NCBI GenBank assembly: GCA_002964805.2
Contig: PUDQ02000089.1
Location: 434,001-498,000, forward strand
Reading direction: 5' to 3'
Origin: Trametes villosa
Lineage: Eukaryota > Basidiomycota > Agaricomycetes > Polyporales > Polyporaceae
Length of the DNA stretch: 64,000 nt
Positions 20,838 through 32,588 of this stretch are shown one piece after another. Made by a program: the position numbers and the translations under genes. Within the stretch, counting starts at the first letter, position 1. The number at the start of each line of letters is the position of its first letter. The notes under the pieces are model-generated. The model was not told where the DNA came from. It was given only the letters and a program-made list of their open reading frames with translations, and made no database searches.

Positions 20838-22469
20838 TTGTGTTGTGATGCTCTGAGCTCACGGGGATGGCAAGGCTGCATGCCGAATCGTGGTTCTAGA
20901 TCTATCGAGTCCCCGAAGGCTCCCCTTTGTTCCGAAGACCAGGCGCATCTGGCCACTCTCTCCCCAATTCAAGTGCAAGAGTTCTCCCTCAAGAGGGCGC
21001 AAGAATACCGCGCCAGGGTCCAAGAGCTGAACGGCTATATTGAGGAGCTCTTGAAAGTCCACAATGCGGCCTCCCCGATTCTCAGGATCCTCCCGAATGA
21101 ACTCATCATGGAGATCTTCGGCTGGATTCACCCAGAATCTCGTGCGGACATTCGGCTAGGCCACGTCTGTCGCACCTGGCGCGCCATCCTCCAGGGCGCC
21201 CCCGAGTTCTGGGCAAAGCTCATCGGCATTCCCGAGGCCGCCGTGCGCACGGAGGCCGACTGGGCGTGCTTTTTGGTGCTGATGAAGCGGTCGTTTCCTC
21301 GGCCATACGGTCTCTGCCTCGACGGACACCGCCTCCCACTCATGTCAGACGCGCGGCGCCACATCTCCCGCATCACCTCACTGGCCATTACCTTCGACGC
21401 TCGGTATGTGGTTGACCATCTCCCAGACCTGGCCGAGTTCTTTGCCTTGGGCCTGCCCTGCCTCGAAGACCTGGTCGTCACGATCTCGGAGTTCCCGCAC
21501 GACCTCCTGGAGCAGGTGCCGCCTGACTATGGTGTGCGCTACTTGACGTCGCGTGCCGCCTTTCCCCGCCTGAGGACCCTGCGGACCAACGGCAGCCTCT
21601 TCACGACCGCGCTCGCTTGCCGCTCCCTGCTGCACGTCACCCTCGTTGGGGGCGAGAACGTCTACACGAGGACGACCTACCTCGCAGCACACACGTTCCC
21701 CATTCTCATCGAAGCCCTGCGCCAGTGTCCCCAGCTCGAGACCCTCGAGCTGATCTCCGCCCTTCCCCGCGACCCGGACGTCTACGTATCCGTCGTGCAC
21801 CTCGAGTCGCTGCGCAGATTGTCGATTGATGATGAGACCGAGCTCGTCCGCGCTTTCCTCGAACGCGTCCCGCTCCCCGCCACGACGAACCTGCAAATCC
21901 ACAACGTCGCGCCCTCCTGGCGCAGTGCGTACGCCGAGGTGCTCCCGCGGGTTCCGCCGCTCGCGCTGCTCCCGCACATCGACCAGATGGCCGTGTGCTT
22001 CGACTACGCTGACCTGGTGTGGACCCTGCGCGCGTGCGTCGGGGGCGAGGAGCGGCTCTTGGTGCGCACGACCTGGCAGTATCTGGGCTGGGAGGATATC
22101 ACCGTGCTTGCGGACCTCCGCGAGGTACTGATCCTCGCGGATATGGTGGACGATTTGGACTTGAAAGTAGAGAACATGGCTGCGCCCGCAGACGCCAAGC
22201 AGTGGGCGTTGCTGCTGCCGGTGCTGCCGAGCCTTACACGTTTGGCGGTGAGCGTTCAGGACGCGGAGGGGCTGGTGGAGGCACTCGCGGGCGGGGGTTC
22301 GCCGGTGCTGGTGCCCTACCTGGAGAAGCTGGAAATACGGAGCTGGAAGCACGAGGAGGATATGCGTTCCAAGCTAGCGTCCGCGATGCAGGCACGAGCC
22401 GACGCAGGCTATGGGCCGGTGAACTGGGCCTTGGCGGCTGGTCATCCGGACTGGGCTTCCGACTGCTAA
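20838..22469 (+). CDS. F-box protein with leucine-rich C-terminal part
   Basis: Single-exon frame of 543 residues. A coiled stretch (LKRAQEYRARVQELNGYIEELLKVHNA) precedes a canonical fungal F-box, SPILRILPNELIMEIFGWIHPESRADIRLGHVCRTWRAILQGAPEFWAKL, around residues 75-125. The remainder has irregular leucine-rich segments (LEDLVVTISEF, LRTLRTNGSLF, LETLELISALP, LRRLSIDDETE), typical of the large agaricomycete F-box family. It probably binds Skp1 and presents an unknown substrate to an SCF ligase. Unrelated in detail to the tandem F-box pair at 1.5-5 kb. The first in-frame ATG may lie a few residues upstream of the true start. Confidence 0.8.
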   Translation: MCCDALSSRGWQGCMPNRGSRSIESPKAPLCSEDQAHLATLSPIQVQEFSLKRAQEYRARVQELNGYIEELLKVHNAASPILRILPNELIMEIFGWIHPESRADIRLGHVCRTWRAILQGAPEFWAKLIGIPEAAVRTEADWACFLVLMKRSFPRPYGLCLDGHRLPLMSDARRHISRITSLAITFDARYVVDHLPDLAEFFALGLPCLEDLVVTISEFPHDLLEQVPPDYGVRYLTSRAAFPRLRTLRTNGSLFTTALACRSLLHVTLVGGENVYTRTTYLAAHTFPILIEALRQCPQLETLELISALPRDPDVYVSVVHLESLRRLSIDDETELVRAFLERVPLPATTNLQIHNVAPSWRSAYAEVLPRVPPLALLPHIDQMAVCFDYADLVWTLRACVGGEERLLVRTTWQYLGWEDITVLADLREVLILADMVDDLDLKVENMAAPADAKQWALLLPVLPSLTRLAVSVQDAEGLVEALAGGGSPVLVPYLEKLEIRSWKHEEDMRSKLASAMQARADAGYGPVNWALAAGHPDWASDC

Positions 22470-22577
22470 CGCATGTTGTGATTCGTCCGACTTGTGCTGT
22501 ATCATTATACCTATACAAATGTCAAGTACCTAGCCATAAATATATCCCGTGTGATCCAATGCGCGGCCCAAAGAGCG

Positions 22578-24529
22578 TTACAGCTCGCTCCTCGGGACCT
22601 GGTCCTTCCCAGACACCTTGAAGACGCCGAGCGCTGCCTCTGCCATGTCCAAGACGCCGTCAAAGAGCCCGCGGAGGCAGCCAAGCGTGCCATCGCGGCA
22701 CGCCCGCACCCAACACGCCACGCGGTCGAGCACGTCGGCGAGGAAGAATTGGGAGCCGCTCGACGCGCCTGCTCCTGGGGAGTGTCGCGCCTGAATTCGA
22801 TGTATGTCAGCAACATGAACAGGATTTTAGGTGCGTTACAGGCATACCTTACGTGCTGATGCCGACTCATGGGCGAGCTGCGCCTCCTCCTCTGCGCCCG
22901 AGTCGGCCCACATGCGGCGGAAGTCCTGAACCATGTGCAGAGACTCGATGAGCCGGTGGAGTGTGTTGATGAGGGCGACGACTTCGGAGCGCTGGAGCAG
23001 GTTGGTGTTGGCCTTCGGGCTGTGATTACGTCCCAATCAGTTTCACTTCGTATGCAAAAGGAAGGAATGGCACATACTCAAGCGCCTTCTCGTCAAGCTC
23101 AAACAGGACCTTGAGCGCCGTCGCGATGCCCGTCGTCTGGACCTTGCCCCACAGCCGGCACTTGTCGCAGCCGACGCAGTCCATGATGCGCGTCACGTTC
23201 CGGAAGTGCTCCTTGAACTCCTCCTTCAGCACGTTCGCGTTCTCCCCGCGGAACAGCGCCGTCTCGTCGAAGCGGCCGACCGCGCTCGCGACGTCGACGA
23301 CGCGTGTGAGGCGTGAGAGCGTCTCCGCGTCGTCCTCGTGCGTCCCGCTCGCGCAGTAGTCGTACGCAGTCAAGTAGGGGCCGAGGCGCGCGACCGCGCG
23401 GAGCATCAGCACCGCGTCGAAGTAGATGTACTGCAGCCGTTCGGGGTAGGCCGCGACGCGCGAGATGAAGCACTTCAGATCGGGGCCCTATATGCGTGCG
23501 TGGTAAGTGGAAAATCTGTCAAAAGTGGATATATACGCTCACCCATTCGCCGGTGGTCTGGTTCATCGTGTCGTGACAGATGTGCGTGGATATACTCGCA
23601 TGCAACCCGGAGACAACCTTGTAGTACACCTTCCGCTCCAGGCACTCCTTCGGGTTTTCGTTTTCGGCTAGAGCGTCTGTTACGCTGCCGGGGAGCACGC
23701 CGAGGCCCTGGTTTGGCGAGCTTGAAGGGAGGACGTCCCATTCTGTCATGCCGAAGCAGTTCTCCTTGTAGATGGCAGACCACACGCGATGCGCGGAGGG
23801 GCCGGTGTATCCGGTAAACCGCTCGGGGTTGAGCGTGAGGTCGACGTAGTCACCCTCGGTCATGTCGTCCAAGAAGCAGAAGTCTGAATCGCGGTAATAG
23901 CATCCGGGGAGCTCCGTCCGCTGAGGGCCAGTGAGAAGGATGTTGATAAGTTTGTTTTCTCGGGCGGACTTACTTGGTCGCCAGAGGGCATTTCGACTTT
24001 ACTGAGTTCCGCCGCACGCCATCGGTCCGGGATTTCACTCTACCCCACCACACGTATGAGCACGTCATGAATGCGAAGCTCCAAGCTTATACAACGCACC
24101 TCATCTACTGTCGTTATGCCGCACTCACGGTTCATACAGAGACCGTTCTCCTGCCAATATGGACAGTCGCGGTAGAGGTCGACTCGGAAGAACTTAAAGA
24201 ACGGGGTCTCCACAAGCGAGTGCAGCTCATTGTAGAGGTCGTCTGTGACGCTCTCTATTGACTCGTAGTCGCATTGTGTTGTCTCTATGGGGCCCGTGGG
24301 CTGAAGATATGCGCGGTCAGTGGTGCACACATTGTATGACCTAGTGGAGCGAACGTACGATATGTTTGCATGCAACCTCCTTCACAGGTTCCCTCTCCAA
24401 CACCGACTTGACTTGCCCGCTGCGCTGCTGAGTGTCGCCTAAGAGAGCTTCCTGGGAGTCGGCGGCATGGGAAGAGAAGGGATAGAAGAGACAAGCGAGA
24501 AAGAGCGCGTGTAAATGACGCGAGAACAT
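22578..24529 (-). CDS. ERO1: ERO1 endoplasmic reticulum thiol oxidase
   Basis: FAD-dependent sulfhydryl oxidase that reoxidises protein disulfide isomerase in the ER lumen. Exon 1 (24529-24359) encodes a signal peptide (MFSRHLHALFLACLFYPFSSHA). Later exons show QCDYESIESVTDDLYNEL, the shuttle pair in DCPYWQENGLCMNRECGI (Cys-x4-Cys), GYTGPSAHRVWSAIYKENCF and NPKECLERKVYYKVVSGLHASISTHIC (FAD-binding core), and the active-site CVGCDKCRLWGKVQTTGIATALKVLF (CxxCxxC). The C-terminal exon reads GSQFFLADVLDRVACWVRAC...DQVPRSEL and stops at 22578. About eight exons, all with short introns. The 3' end has no obvious HDEL-type retention signal, as in other Ero1 proteins. Confidence 0.93.
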
Positions 24530-25503
24530 GTGGCCCTGTCGGTGGCTGCGATTTATCGCAATCTGTCTTCCGCGCAATGAGGGGGTAGGTGGGGAGGCGT
24601 CCGGCCCTAGCAAGTGTTATAAGAGGTAGTGAGCGGGGTGGGGGAGTGAGTGAGAAAAGGTCGGGGATGTGTCAGACTTATGAATTGGAGTTTTGGGACA
24701 CGTCGGCGCGAGAATACGGCGCTTTCATTCTTGGTCCTTAAGCCGTCTCACGCTCCAGCACGTTCCAGCCTCTTTCCTCGGCCTTTCTCGCCCACTGCTG
24801 CTGCTGCACCCCTTGAGGACGTCTTGTTGAGCGCGTTATGTCCTATGATCTAGGCGCATACGGTTGAGGATGTGTGCATATGCTCCCGAAGTCTGAGACA
24901 GGTCGGAGTGCCTAGGCATCGTCCTGTTGCGTCGGCGACACGTAGGTCTCTCCTTCACAATGCATGGCAGCAGCCGGGCCTATATGCTGAATAGCATCAT
25001 GTATAATTTGGACTTCACTAAGTTAACAGCATTCCGATAAACTCGGAATGTACAGGAGCGAAGACTTGTAGATGGCGGTGGTGTTTATATACTGCGTTTA
25101 TCGAGCCTAGTCGCGATGATCGAGGCTTCTAAGCTTGTTTCACTCGCCCTCATGTTACTACCGCGTCCGAGACTGACTGCGTATCTTCCTCATGAATACA
25201 CGGCTATACTCGTACAAGCTTCTGAGCCCCCGCGAATTCAGTCCTTCCTGAACAGCGTCTGCCTAAAGTCTGCCTTCTGTCGCTCTGTGTGCCCCACGGG
25301 GGCCGTATGGGGCAGGTGGTTCGCACGGGGTCAACGGACACGTGGGAGAGAGAGGGAGGATCGCCCACGTAGTATTTCGGGGACATATACTTCTTGCTTT
25401 CAACTCCCATCTCCCTCACAGCGGCTCTCGTTTCGTAGAGTGTCGCCAGGAATCCCCCGTCTCAGGCCTCGCGCTTTCCGGACACCCGTACATCTTAATT
25501 GCC
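24530..25503. other. Divergent intergenic region ERO1 / SCP160
   Basis: 974 bp with no recognisable gene. Short frames at 24650-24853 and 25116-25529 lack domains. The CTCCC/CTTCC-rich stretch 25400-25500 is the likely core promoter and leader of the KH-domain gene. Confidence 0.45.
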
Positions 25504-28500
25504 ATGGCTCAGGCACTCTCCGCCGCTGACCTCCAGGTAACCGCCTTCCCAATCTCCGCCTTTCCCATCCTCATACAGCTGTCGTTTACCCCCATCGCAG
25601 AGGAGGCACGAACTCGAAGGCGCTCCCGACCCGTTCCCCAGCTTGGTGGAGGACTCCCCGGTTAAGGCCCGCGCTCCTCCCGCTAGCCGTGTCGTCGACA
25701 CCGACTCGCAGGAGGCCTTCCCGTCTCTGGCTCCCGTCCAGTCTGGCAACAAGCCTGCCGCGTCCGCCTGGGGTGCCAATGCTGGCCCTCGCATCAAGCC
25801 CCCGGCGCCCAAGCAGCCCGTCGTCTCGGACTCCTTCATCCTCTCGTCCATCGATCTCTCTACCGCTGGCAAGGACGGCAAGCCCACGTCGCTCGGTGAG
25901 GTGATGCGCCAGGTCATGGCCCAGCACAAGGTCAAGCTCGACGCGTCCACGAACCAGAAGTCGCACCAGACCACGTTCTACCTGAAGGCCGACTCGAAGA
26001 AGGAGCTCGAGAGGGCTAAGAAGAGCCTCCTCGCTCTGCTCAGCCCGATCGTACGTTTTCGCTAATCACTGCGCTCGCTTGGTACGTTTTATGTAACGAG
26101 CGTGTCCTGCAGGTCACCCTCACCCTTAACGCGCCGGCCTCGACTATCCCGACCATCATCGGCCCCAAGGGCGTGACTCTCAAGCAGGTCCGCGACCAGA
26201 CCGGCGTCAGAGTGGACATCCCTCGCCGCGATACGCTCGCCCCGGCTACTAACGGACAGACCAACGGCGGCTCGCACTCTCCTTCGCGCAACCCGACCCC
26301 GCTCCCCACTTCCCCCGTCGACGGTGATGAGGAGGAAGAGCCAACGGTCCCCGTCACGATCACCGGTCCCCAGCCCCTTGCGTACGAGGCACAGGCTCTA
26401 CTCAACGAGATCATCGCGACGAAGCGCTCTCGCGCAACGCAGCGCGTTCGCGACATCCCGGAGCACATCCTGCCCTTCGTCCTCCCGCGCCGCGAGCAGT
26501 TCCTTGCCGCCGCTGAGGGTGGTGATGTCAACCTGACCCTCAACAACGGCGCGCGCGAAATCACAGTAACCGGCGACCGCGACGCGGTCACTCGCGTCGT
26601 AGAATCGATCAAGTCTGCGGTCGAGTACTTCAAGACCGAGGTGATTTCGCTCAAGCTGTCGCTCCCCAAGCGCCAGCACCGTCTGCTTGTTGGCAAGAAC
26701 GCAGAGGACATTATGGCCAAGGCACGCTGCGCCATCATCGTGCCCAAGCCGGACGAGGCCAGCGAGGAGCTGCTCATCTGGGGCAAGGCGACGGACGTCG
26801 GTCTCGGCGTGCAGGCAGTTATGGAGAAGGCGAACTCGGCGTACATCCACGAGTTCCCGCTTCCCGGCCCCATCTCGGTTTCGCGCCAGCTTATGACTTA
26901 CATGGTTCGCGTCAACTACGCCAAGACTCTGTCTGCTGCGAACCCCGGCGTCCAGGTCTACACCCCGCCTGCTTCGACCTGGAGCAGCGCGTCGGTGCTC
27001 AACGTGGACATTATCGGTGAGAAGCCCAAGGTCGACGCGGCGGTCAGCCAGTTCTCCGCGCTCATCGGCAAGCTGTTCGGCGCGACCAAGGAGGTCCCGA
27101 TCGACTGGCTCGTGCACCGGATCATCAACTCGAACAAGAACGCGAAGAAGTACGAACTGCGTTCACCTCCCTGGTACATCCGTAGCTGACTTTGTCTGGC
27201 AGGATCAAGGCCTTCCAGGACGCTCAGAACGTGCTGGTTTTCTTCCCGCCGGAATCTGCTGAGCAGTCCTCGGTTCTCCTCGTTTACGACCCTACCTCGC
27301 CCAACGCGTCCCCCTCACCCGTCGAGAAGGCCAACAACCTTGAGGCGGTCGAGAAGGAGCTGCTCAAGATGGCGCGCGATGCTGCTGACGTCAAGACCCA
27401 GGTCATCGAGGTCGAGAAGAAGTGGCACGACGCGGTCGTTGGGCGCAACAACACGACGCTCAACGCCATCATCGGCGAGGACAAGACGCTCTCCATCAAG
27501 GTCGGTGCGGACGCGGCCCAGGCGTCCGATGACTTCATTCTCGTGCGCGGCATCAGCGCGGACGTCGACCGCGCGGTGGGCGAGATCCGCAAGATCGTCG
27601 AGGACGCGAAGAACGATGAGATCGTGAGCAGCTTCGTGACCGAGTTCGAGATCGAGCGCGAGTACGTCGGGCGCATCGTCGGTGCCGGCGGCGCGGGCGT
27701 CAACAAGCTGCGCGACACGCTCGGTGTCAAGATCGACTTCTCCGACGAGGCCGAGGAGAAGGAGAAGGAGGGCGGGAAGAAGAAGAAGGGCGCAGTTCAC
27801 CAGAAGTCGCGCGTCAAGATCGTCGGCCGCAAGGAGAACGTCGAGGAGGCGAAGCGCCGCATCCAGGCGCACGCCGACCGCCTTGCGGACGAGACGTCCG
27901 AGGTGCTCAAGATCCCGCACCAGTACCACTCATCGCTCATTGGCCAGAGCGGAAAGTACGTGATCCGCCTGGAGGAGAAGTACGCGGTGAAGATCACGTT
28001 CCCTCGTGAGTCCGCCGCGGACGGCGAGGGCAAGACCCGCGAGGCCCTTAAGGCCGACGAGGTCCTGGTCAAGGGTGGCCGCAAGGGTGTCGCCCAGGCC
28101 AAGTCGGAACTCTTGGACGTGAGTGTTCAATGTTGCTGTGCAATATTCAGAGGTTGACACGTCCGCAGGCGGTCGAGTTCGAGAAGGAGTCGAACAACGT
28201 CGTGAAGTTCACCGTGCCCTCCCGCTCTGTCGCGCGCATCCTCGGCAAGGGCGGCGCGACGATCAACGATATCAAGGACCAGACCGGCGCGCAGATCGAC
28301 GTCGACAAGGCCTCCGACGACAGCGCGGTTGCGAACATCACCGTGCGCGGGACGAAGAAGGCGATCACCGAGGCTAAGGCGTCCATCCTCGCGATCTCGG
28401 AGCAGGTCCAGGAGGAGACGACCGCGACGGTCGATGTCCCGAGCAAGTTCCACCGCACGCTCATTGGTGCGGGTGGCCAGGGCCTCAAGGAGCTCATCGC

Positions 28501-29626
28501 GCGCTGCGGTGGGCCTACGGACCCGAAGGCTCAGGCCGGTCTGATTCGCTTGTGCGTAGTCTGCTACTCCAGTTGCGTCATTGTGGTCTGACGCAGGCCA
28601 TGGTCCACTCAGCCCTCGCCAAGGCGAGCCTGGCGATGAGGTCCGTCTCCGCGGTGAGCCTAAGCTCGTCGCGAAGCTCAAGGCGGAGCTCGAGAAAACC
28701 GTCGCGACGCTCAAGGACCGCGTCGTGCTCGGCGTCGAGGTCCCCGTCGCGCAGCACCGCGCGCTCATCGGCCGCGGCGGCCAGCACCTCAACGACCTGC
28801 AGAACCGCACCGGCGCGCAGATCCAGTTCCCCGGCTCGCGCTCGTACAACCAGGTCGGCGAGCCCGTCAACGCGGACGAGCTCGCGAGCGTCGACCCCGC
28901 GAACCTCGTCAAGGTCTCCGGCCCGCGTGCGGCGTGTGAGAAGGCCGTCGAGGAGCTCAAGGCGCAGATCAAGCCGCCCGCCCCTGAGGGCGTTTCTGGC
29001 ACTGTCACCGTGCCGCTCAAGTTCCACTACGCGGTGTCGCAGCAGGGCAACCTCTTCCGCCAGCTGCGCTCTTCGGGCGTGCACGTCGAGCAGTCCGTGC
29101 AGCCTTCGAAGCCCGCGGTGCCGCCGCAGCCGACGGCTCAAGCGGGCGCGGTGACCGCACGCATCGACGACCCCGACGCGGATGCGGCCGCGGCCGATGC
29201 GCAGTGGCAGGTCGTGCCGAACTACCAGGACGCGGAGGAGGGCGACTCGGTGTGGACGCTCAAGGCGCGCGACCAGGCCGGGCTCGACCGCGCGCTGAAG
29301 CTGATCCAGGACGGGATCGCGCACGCGGAGAAAATGACGCACGTCGGGTTCCTCACGCTGCCCGACCGCACGATGTTCCCGCGGATCGTCGGCGCGAAGG
29401 GCTCGAACGTCGCGCGCCTGCGCAACGAGAGCGGGGCGGACATCACCGTCAACCGCGACGACAACACGATCGTCATCGTTGGTAAGTGCAGTCCGTATCG
29501 CGAAAGTTGGTAGGATGCTGACGAATGTCGGTAGGCTCCGAGTCCGCGATCGAGACGGCGAAGGACGCGATTCTGAAGATGACCACCAACAACAACCGTC
29601 CCCGCGGTGGTCGCCGGGACGCGTGA
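25504..29626 (+). CDS. SCP160: Vigilin / Scp160 multi-KH-domain RNA-binding protein
   Basis: Vigilins are ER- and polysome-associated proteins that bind mRNA through tandem KH folds. Exon 1 is 25504-25536; the second starts at 25601 and reads RRHELEGAPDPFPSLVEDSPVKA. Recognisable GxxG loops, in order: IIGPKGVTLKQV, LVGKNAEDIM, VVGRNNTTLNAI, IVGAGGAGVNKL, LIGQSGKYVIRL, ILGKGGATINDI, LIGAGGQGLKEL, LIGRGGQHLNDL, and IVGAKGSNVARL near the end. A degenerate repeat (VSQQGNLFRQL) lies before the last. Several NxTIxxIxG-like KH ends support more than nine domains, close to the 14 of yeast Scp160. Introns near 26050, 27170, 28120, 28552-28612 and 29481 are all short. The protein ends NNNRPRGGRRDA, a basic RGG-like tail. 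Confidence 0.92.
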
Positions 29627-30469
29627 AAGTTATATAGCTTAACATAATGTCTGCTGGGGTATCGCCGTGATCTAGGATAAGTCACGATGAAGAGGGGGCC
29701 GCTCGGATGGGCACACGGTTGAGTACACTTGGAATATACCATACCAGTACTGCTCGCGATGGCGTTGTGCGATGACCATAAGACGCATGAACGCATCGCA
29801 GATCCTACATCCTGCCGTGATATTCTCGTACCCTCTTGGGGGAGTTGCTTGACCGGCGGCGCGGGGAGAGTGGGGAGAGTTGCCAGATGAGATGCACCTG
29901 GTTCCTGGAGCTCGAGACTTAGGACGTCCCAACTGTTGAAGACTGTCACAACATTGAACAGCTCTCATTTGTACTGGAGTCCCAGTATACGTTGGTGGTA
30001 TACCGACGTGCCCCCCGCCGGTATCACGCAGCAAAGAGTCCGCTAGAGGAGGACTGGTGTCCCATGCATCGTGTTACTATAAGTGTGAACACTAAACACC
30101 CCTTTTAGGTAAGTGCATCGCAATAACGTTGAATCGCAAACCGAACGTCAGAGGCGCTGCGGTCGCTACACCTTGCCTCCTTCCCCCATGATCGCCGCTG
30201 TCTTCTCACCACCCCGCGTGACTATCCATGGAAGGCATCAGAATGAACAGAAACGGACTGTGCACCCCACTGACTCCTGGACCTGCTTACTGAGCAGCCA
30301 GAATCGTTGACGCCATACGTCTGCGGTACCGTCGCCGGTACCTATCCACACGTGGGTCTCATCCTCGTTGTCTCGCTTCCTATCCGCCTTTATAAGCGGC
30401 GTCTGTGGGGTACGAAGGCGTAGACAAACCCTCGTCCTCTCCCTTGACTTTGCGCAGCAGCTTTCAGTA
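29627..30469. other. Intergenic between SCP160 and epoxide hydrolase copy 2
   Basis: No gene recognised. The last 60 bp, with TTTATAAGCGGCG at about 30390-30402, are the probable promoter and leader of the epoxide hydrolase; copy 1 has a comparable CTTATAAGAG near 19989 on the plus strand. Confidence 0.45.
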
Positions 30470-32121
30470 ATGGCTACCGCCACCGTAGAGCAAACGTTCA
30501 CTCTCGCAGTGCCCGATGCGGACCTCGAGTTTCTGCGCAAGAAACTCGAGCTCGTTCGGTTTCCGGATGAGCTCGAGGGTGCAGGCTGGGATTATGGGGT
30601 TCCCCTCGCTGACGTCAAGCGACTCGTCGCCTACTGGCGGGACAGCTTCGACTGGCGCAAGGCAGAGACAGAAATCAACAAGCTGCCAATGTTCACTCGC
30701 GACATTGATATAGATGGGTTTGGGACGCTCAACATTCACTACCTCCACCAGAAGAGCGAGGTCAAGAACGCGATCCCGCTTCTCTTCGTTCACGGTTGTA
30801 AGTCGACCTCGAACACCATCACACCGATCTTGAACTTATGCTGACCATCGGTAGGGCCGGGAGACTTCTTGGAAGTTAGGAAGATCCTTCCGCTGCTGAC
30901 CGCGAAGAGTGCGGACCATCCCAGTTTCCATGTCGTCGCTATCAGTCTGCCCGGCTTCGGTTTCTCAGAGGGAGTAAAGAAGCCAGGCTTCGCTGGACGC
31001 CAGTATGCCGAGGTGAACGAGACTACTGGCATAGCATCATCAACGTTCGAGGATGCTGACACCGTATAAAGCTTGTCAATAAGCTCATGCTCGCATTGGG
31101 CTACAACGAGTACGGTAGGTACTCTCTGTCGCGCGGGTCTTGTACGTGCTAACCTGCCCGTCCTGCTAGTCTTTCAAGGCGGTGACTGGGGGGAGCCCGT
31201 GAGGAATCCATGTTCCCAATAACGTTCGAGTTTGACTCACAATCATCCGGCGTGTAGATTGGACTCCACGCCGTGACCCACTACGGGCACAAGCACATCA
31301 AAGCGTGGCATACCAACAACCCCGAGTACGTGTCTGGCCCCCTAGCTCTAGCGAAGTCGTTTAACCGTTGCGTACCAAAGTTGCCGCACTCCGACACTCT
31401 TCACGCACCCGTTGCTCTACCTGCAGAAGCTCACCACCCTCCGCTTCAACAAATCCGCGCAGAGCGGGTTGAAGAACACGGCGAACTTCTACAAGAAGGG
31501 CCGGGGCTACGCGATCGAACACTGCACGAAGCCTCAGACCATCGGATACAACTTGTCGGACTCGCCTGTGGGCCTCCTGGCTTGGATCTACGAGAAGCTC
31601 GTCACATGGACGGACAAGTATCCTTGGACTGACGACGAAGGTATGTCTCGCATGATGCCTAGGCAGCGTCTTCGCCTGTCTACGGCGTCTGCTGATAATC
31701 TACTGTTCTGCGTGCAGTGCTGGAGTGGATCTCGGTCTACTGGTTCTCGCGCGCAGGACCCGCCGCATCGGTTAGAATCTACCACGAGATGACCGGTGGG
31801 CTCTCGCACGATGTGTTTGAGGGCGCGGAGTGGCAGTCCGTGCCGCTCGGCCTGTCCTATTTCCCCGCGGAGATCTTCCAGCCTCCGCCCTCGTATGTCT
31901 CCACGCCAGCAACACACCAATGGCCTTGCTGACGCTTACATCTTCGTTCTGTCAGATGGGGAAGTACGCTCGGCAAAGTAGTGTTCCAGGCTGTGCATGA
32001 CAAGGGCGGGCACTTCGCGGCGTACGAGCAGCCAGAGTTGCTAGTGGGCGACTTGCGTAAGATGTATGGCAAAGGTGGGCCCGCGCATGGCGTTGTACCC
32101 GGCAAGAATGGGTTCGACTGA
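30470..32121 (+). CDS. Microsomal-type epoxide hydrolase, copy 2
   Basis: Paralogue of the gene at 18280-19909, with the same exon order. EHN domain [35 protein letters not shown]..., then the oxyanion motif HGWPGDFLEV split by an intron (30798-30854), nucleophile motif in FQGGDWGEP near 31170-31200, a cap region with [64 protein letters not shown], and the C-terminal catalytic histidine in [25 protein letters not shown]. Stop at 32119-32121. Epoxide hydration through an Asp-ester intermediate is known for the class; the natural substrate is unknown. Its last exon is the starting point of the inverted duplication whose second arm ends at about 52880. Confidence 0.87.
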
Positions 32122-32588
32122 CCGGAGCGTGACTGAGATCGGTACGTCGCGCTCTTGACTGTAGCTATTCGTGCTATAAACTTTTCGACAGGGTTGGACT
32201 GGCATTGTGTATCGCCGTGTATAATGCTTAGCAGGACTGTCAGACTCTTCAGTATGTGTGCCACTGTCACGACCCTTTGAATTACAGCGAACCAGGTGCG
32301 TGCTTGACCATGCTATCGAATATATGAGCGCGCTCGGCCATGCATTTGCGGTCACGATTGTGATTCAACCCACGTCTGCCGAAGAGCGAGCCCACCACAA
32401 CAGCCCAGGCCCAGGTCCTCCCGCGGCCCACATCCCAATCAGTCATCCGCGCGCCCCTCTCCCTGTAATATCCTCCTCGCCCCGGGGCTGACGGCTCCCC
32501 ACCTACTTTCCTTCCTACCCCCACCATCCCACTGCTGCGCAGTCCACCCCCTACTATCCTACCATCCACCATCTATCCGCTTCACACC

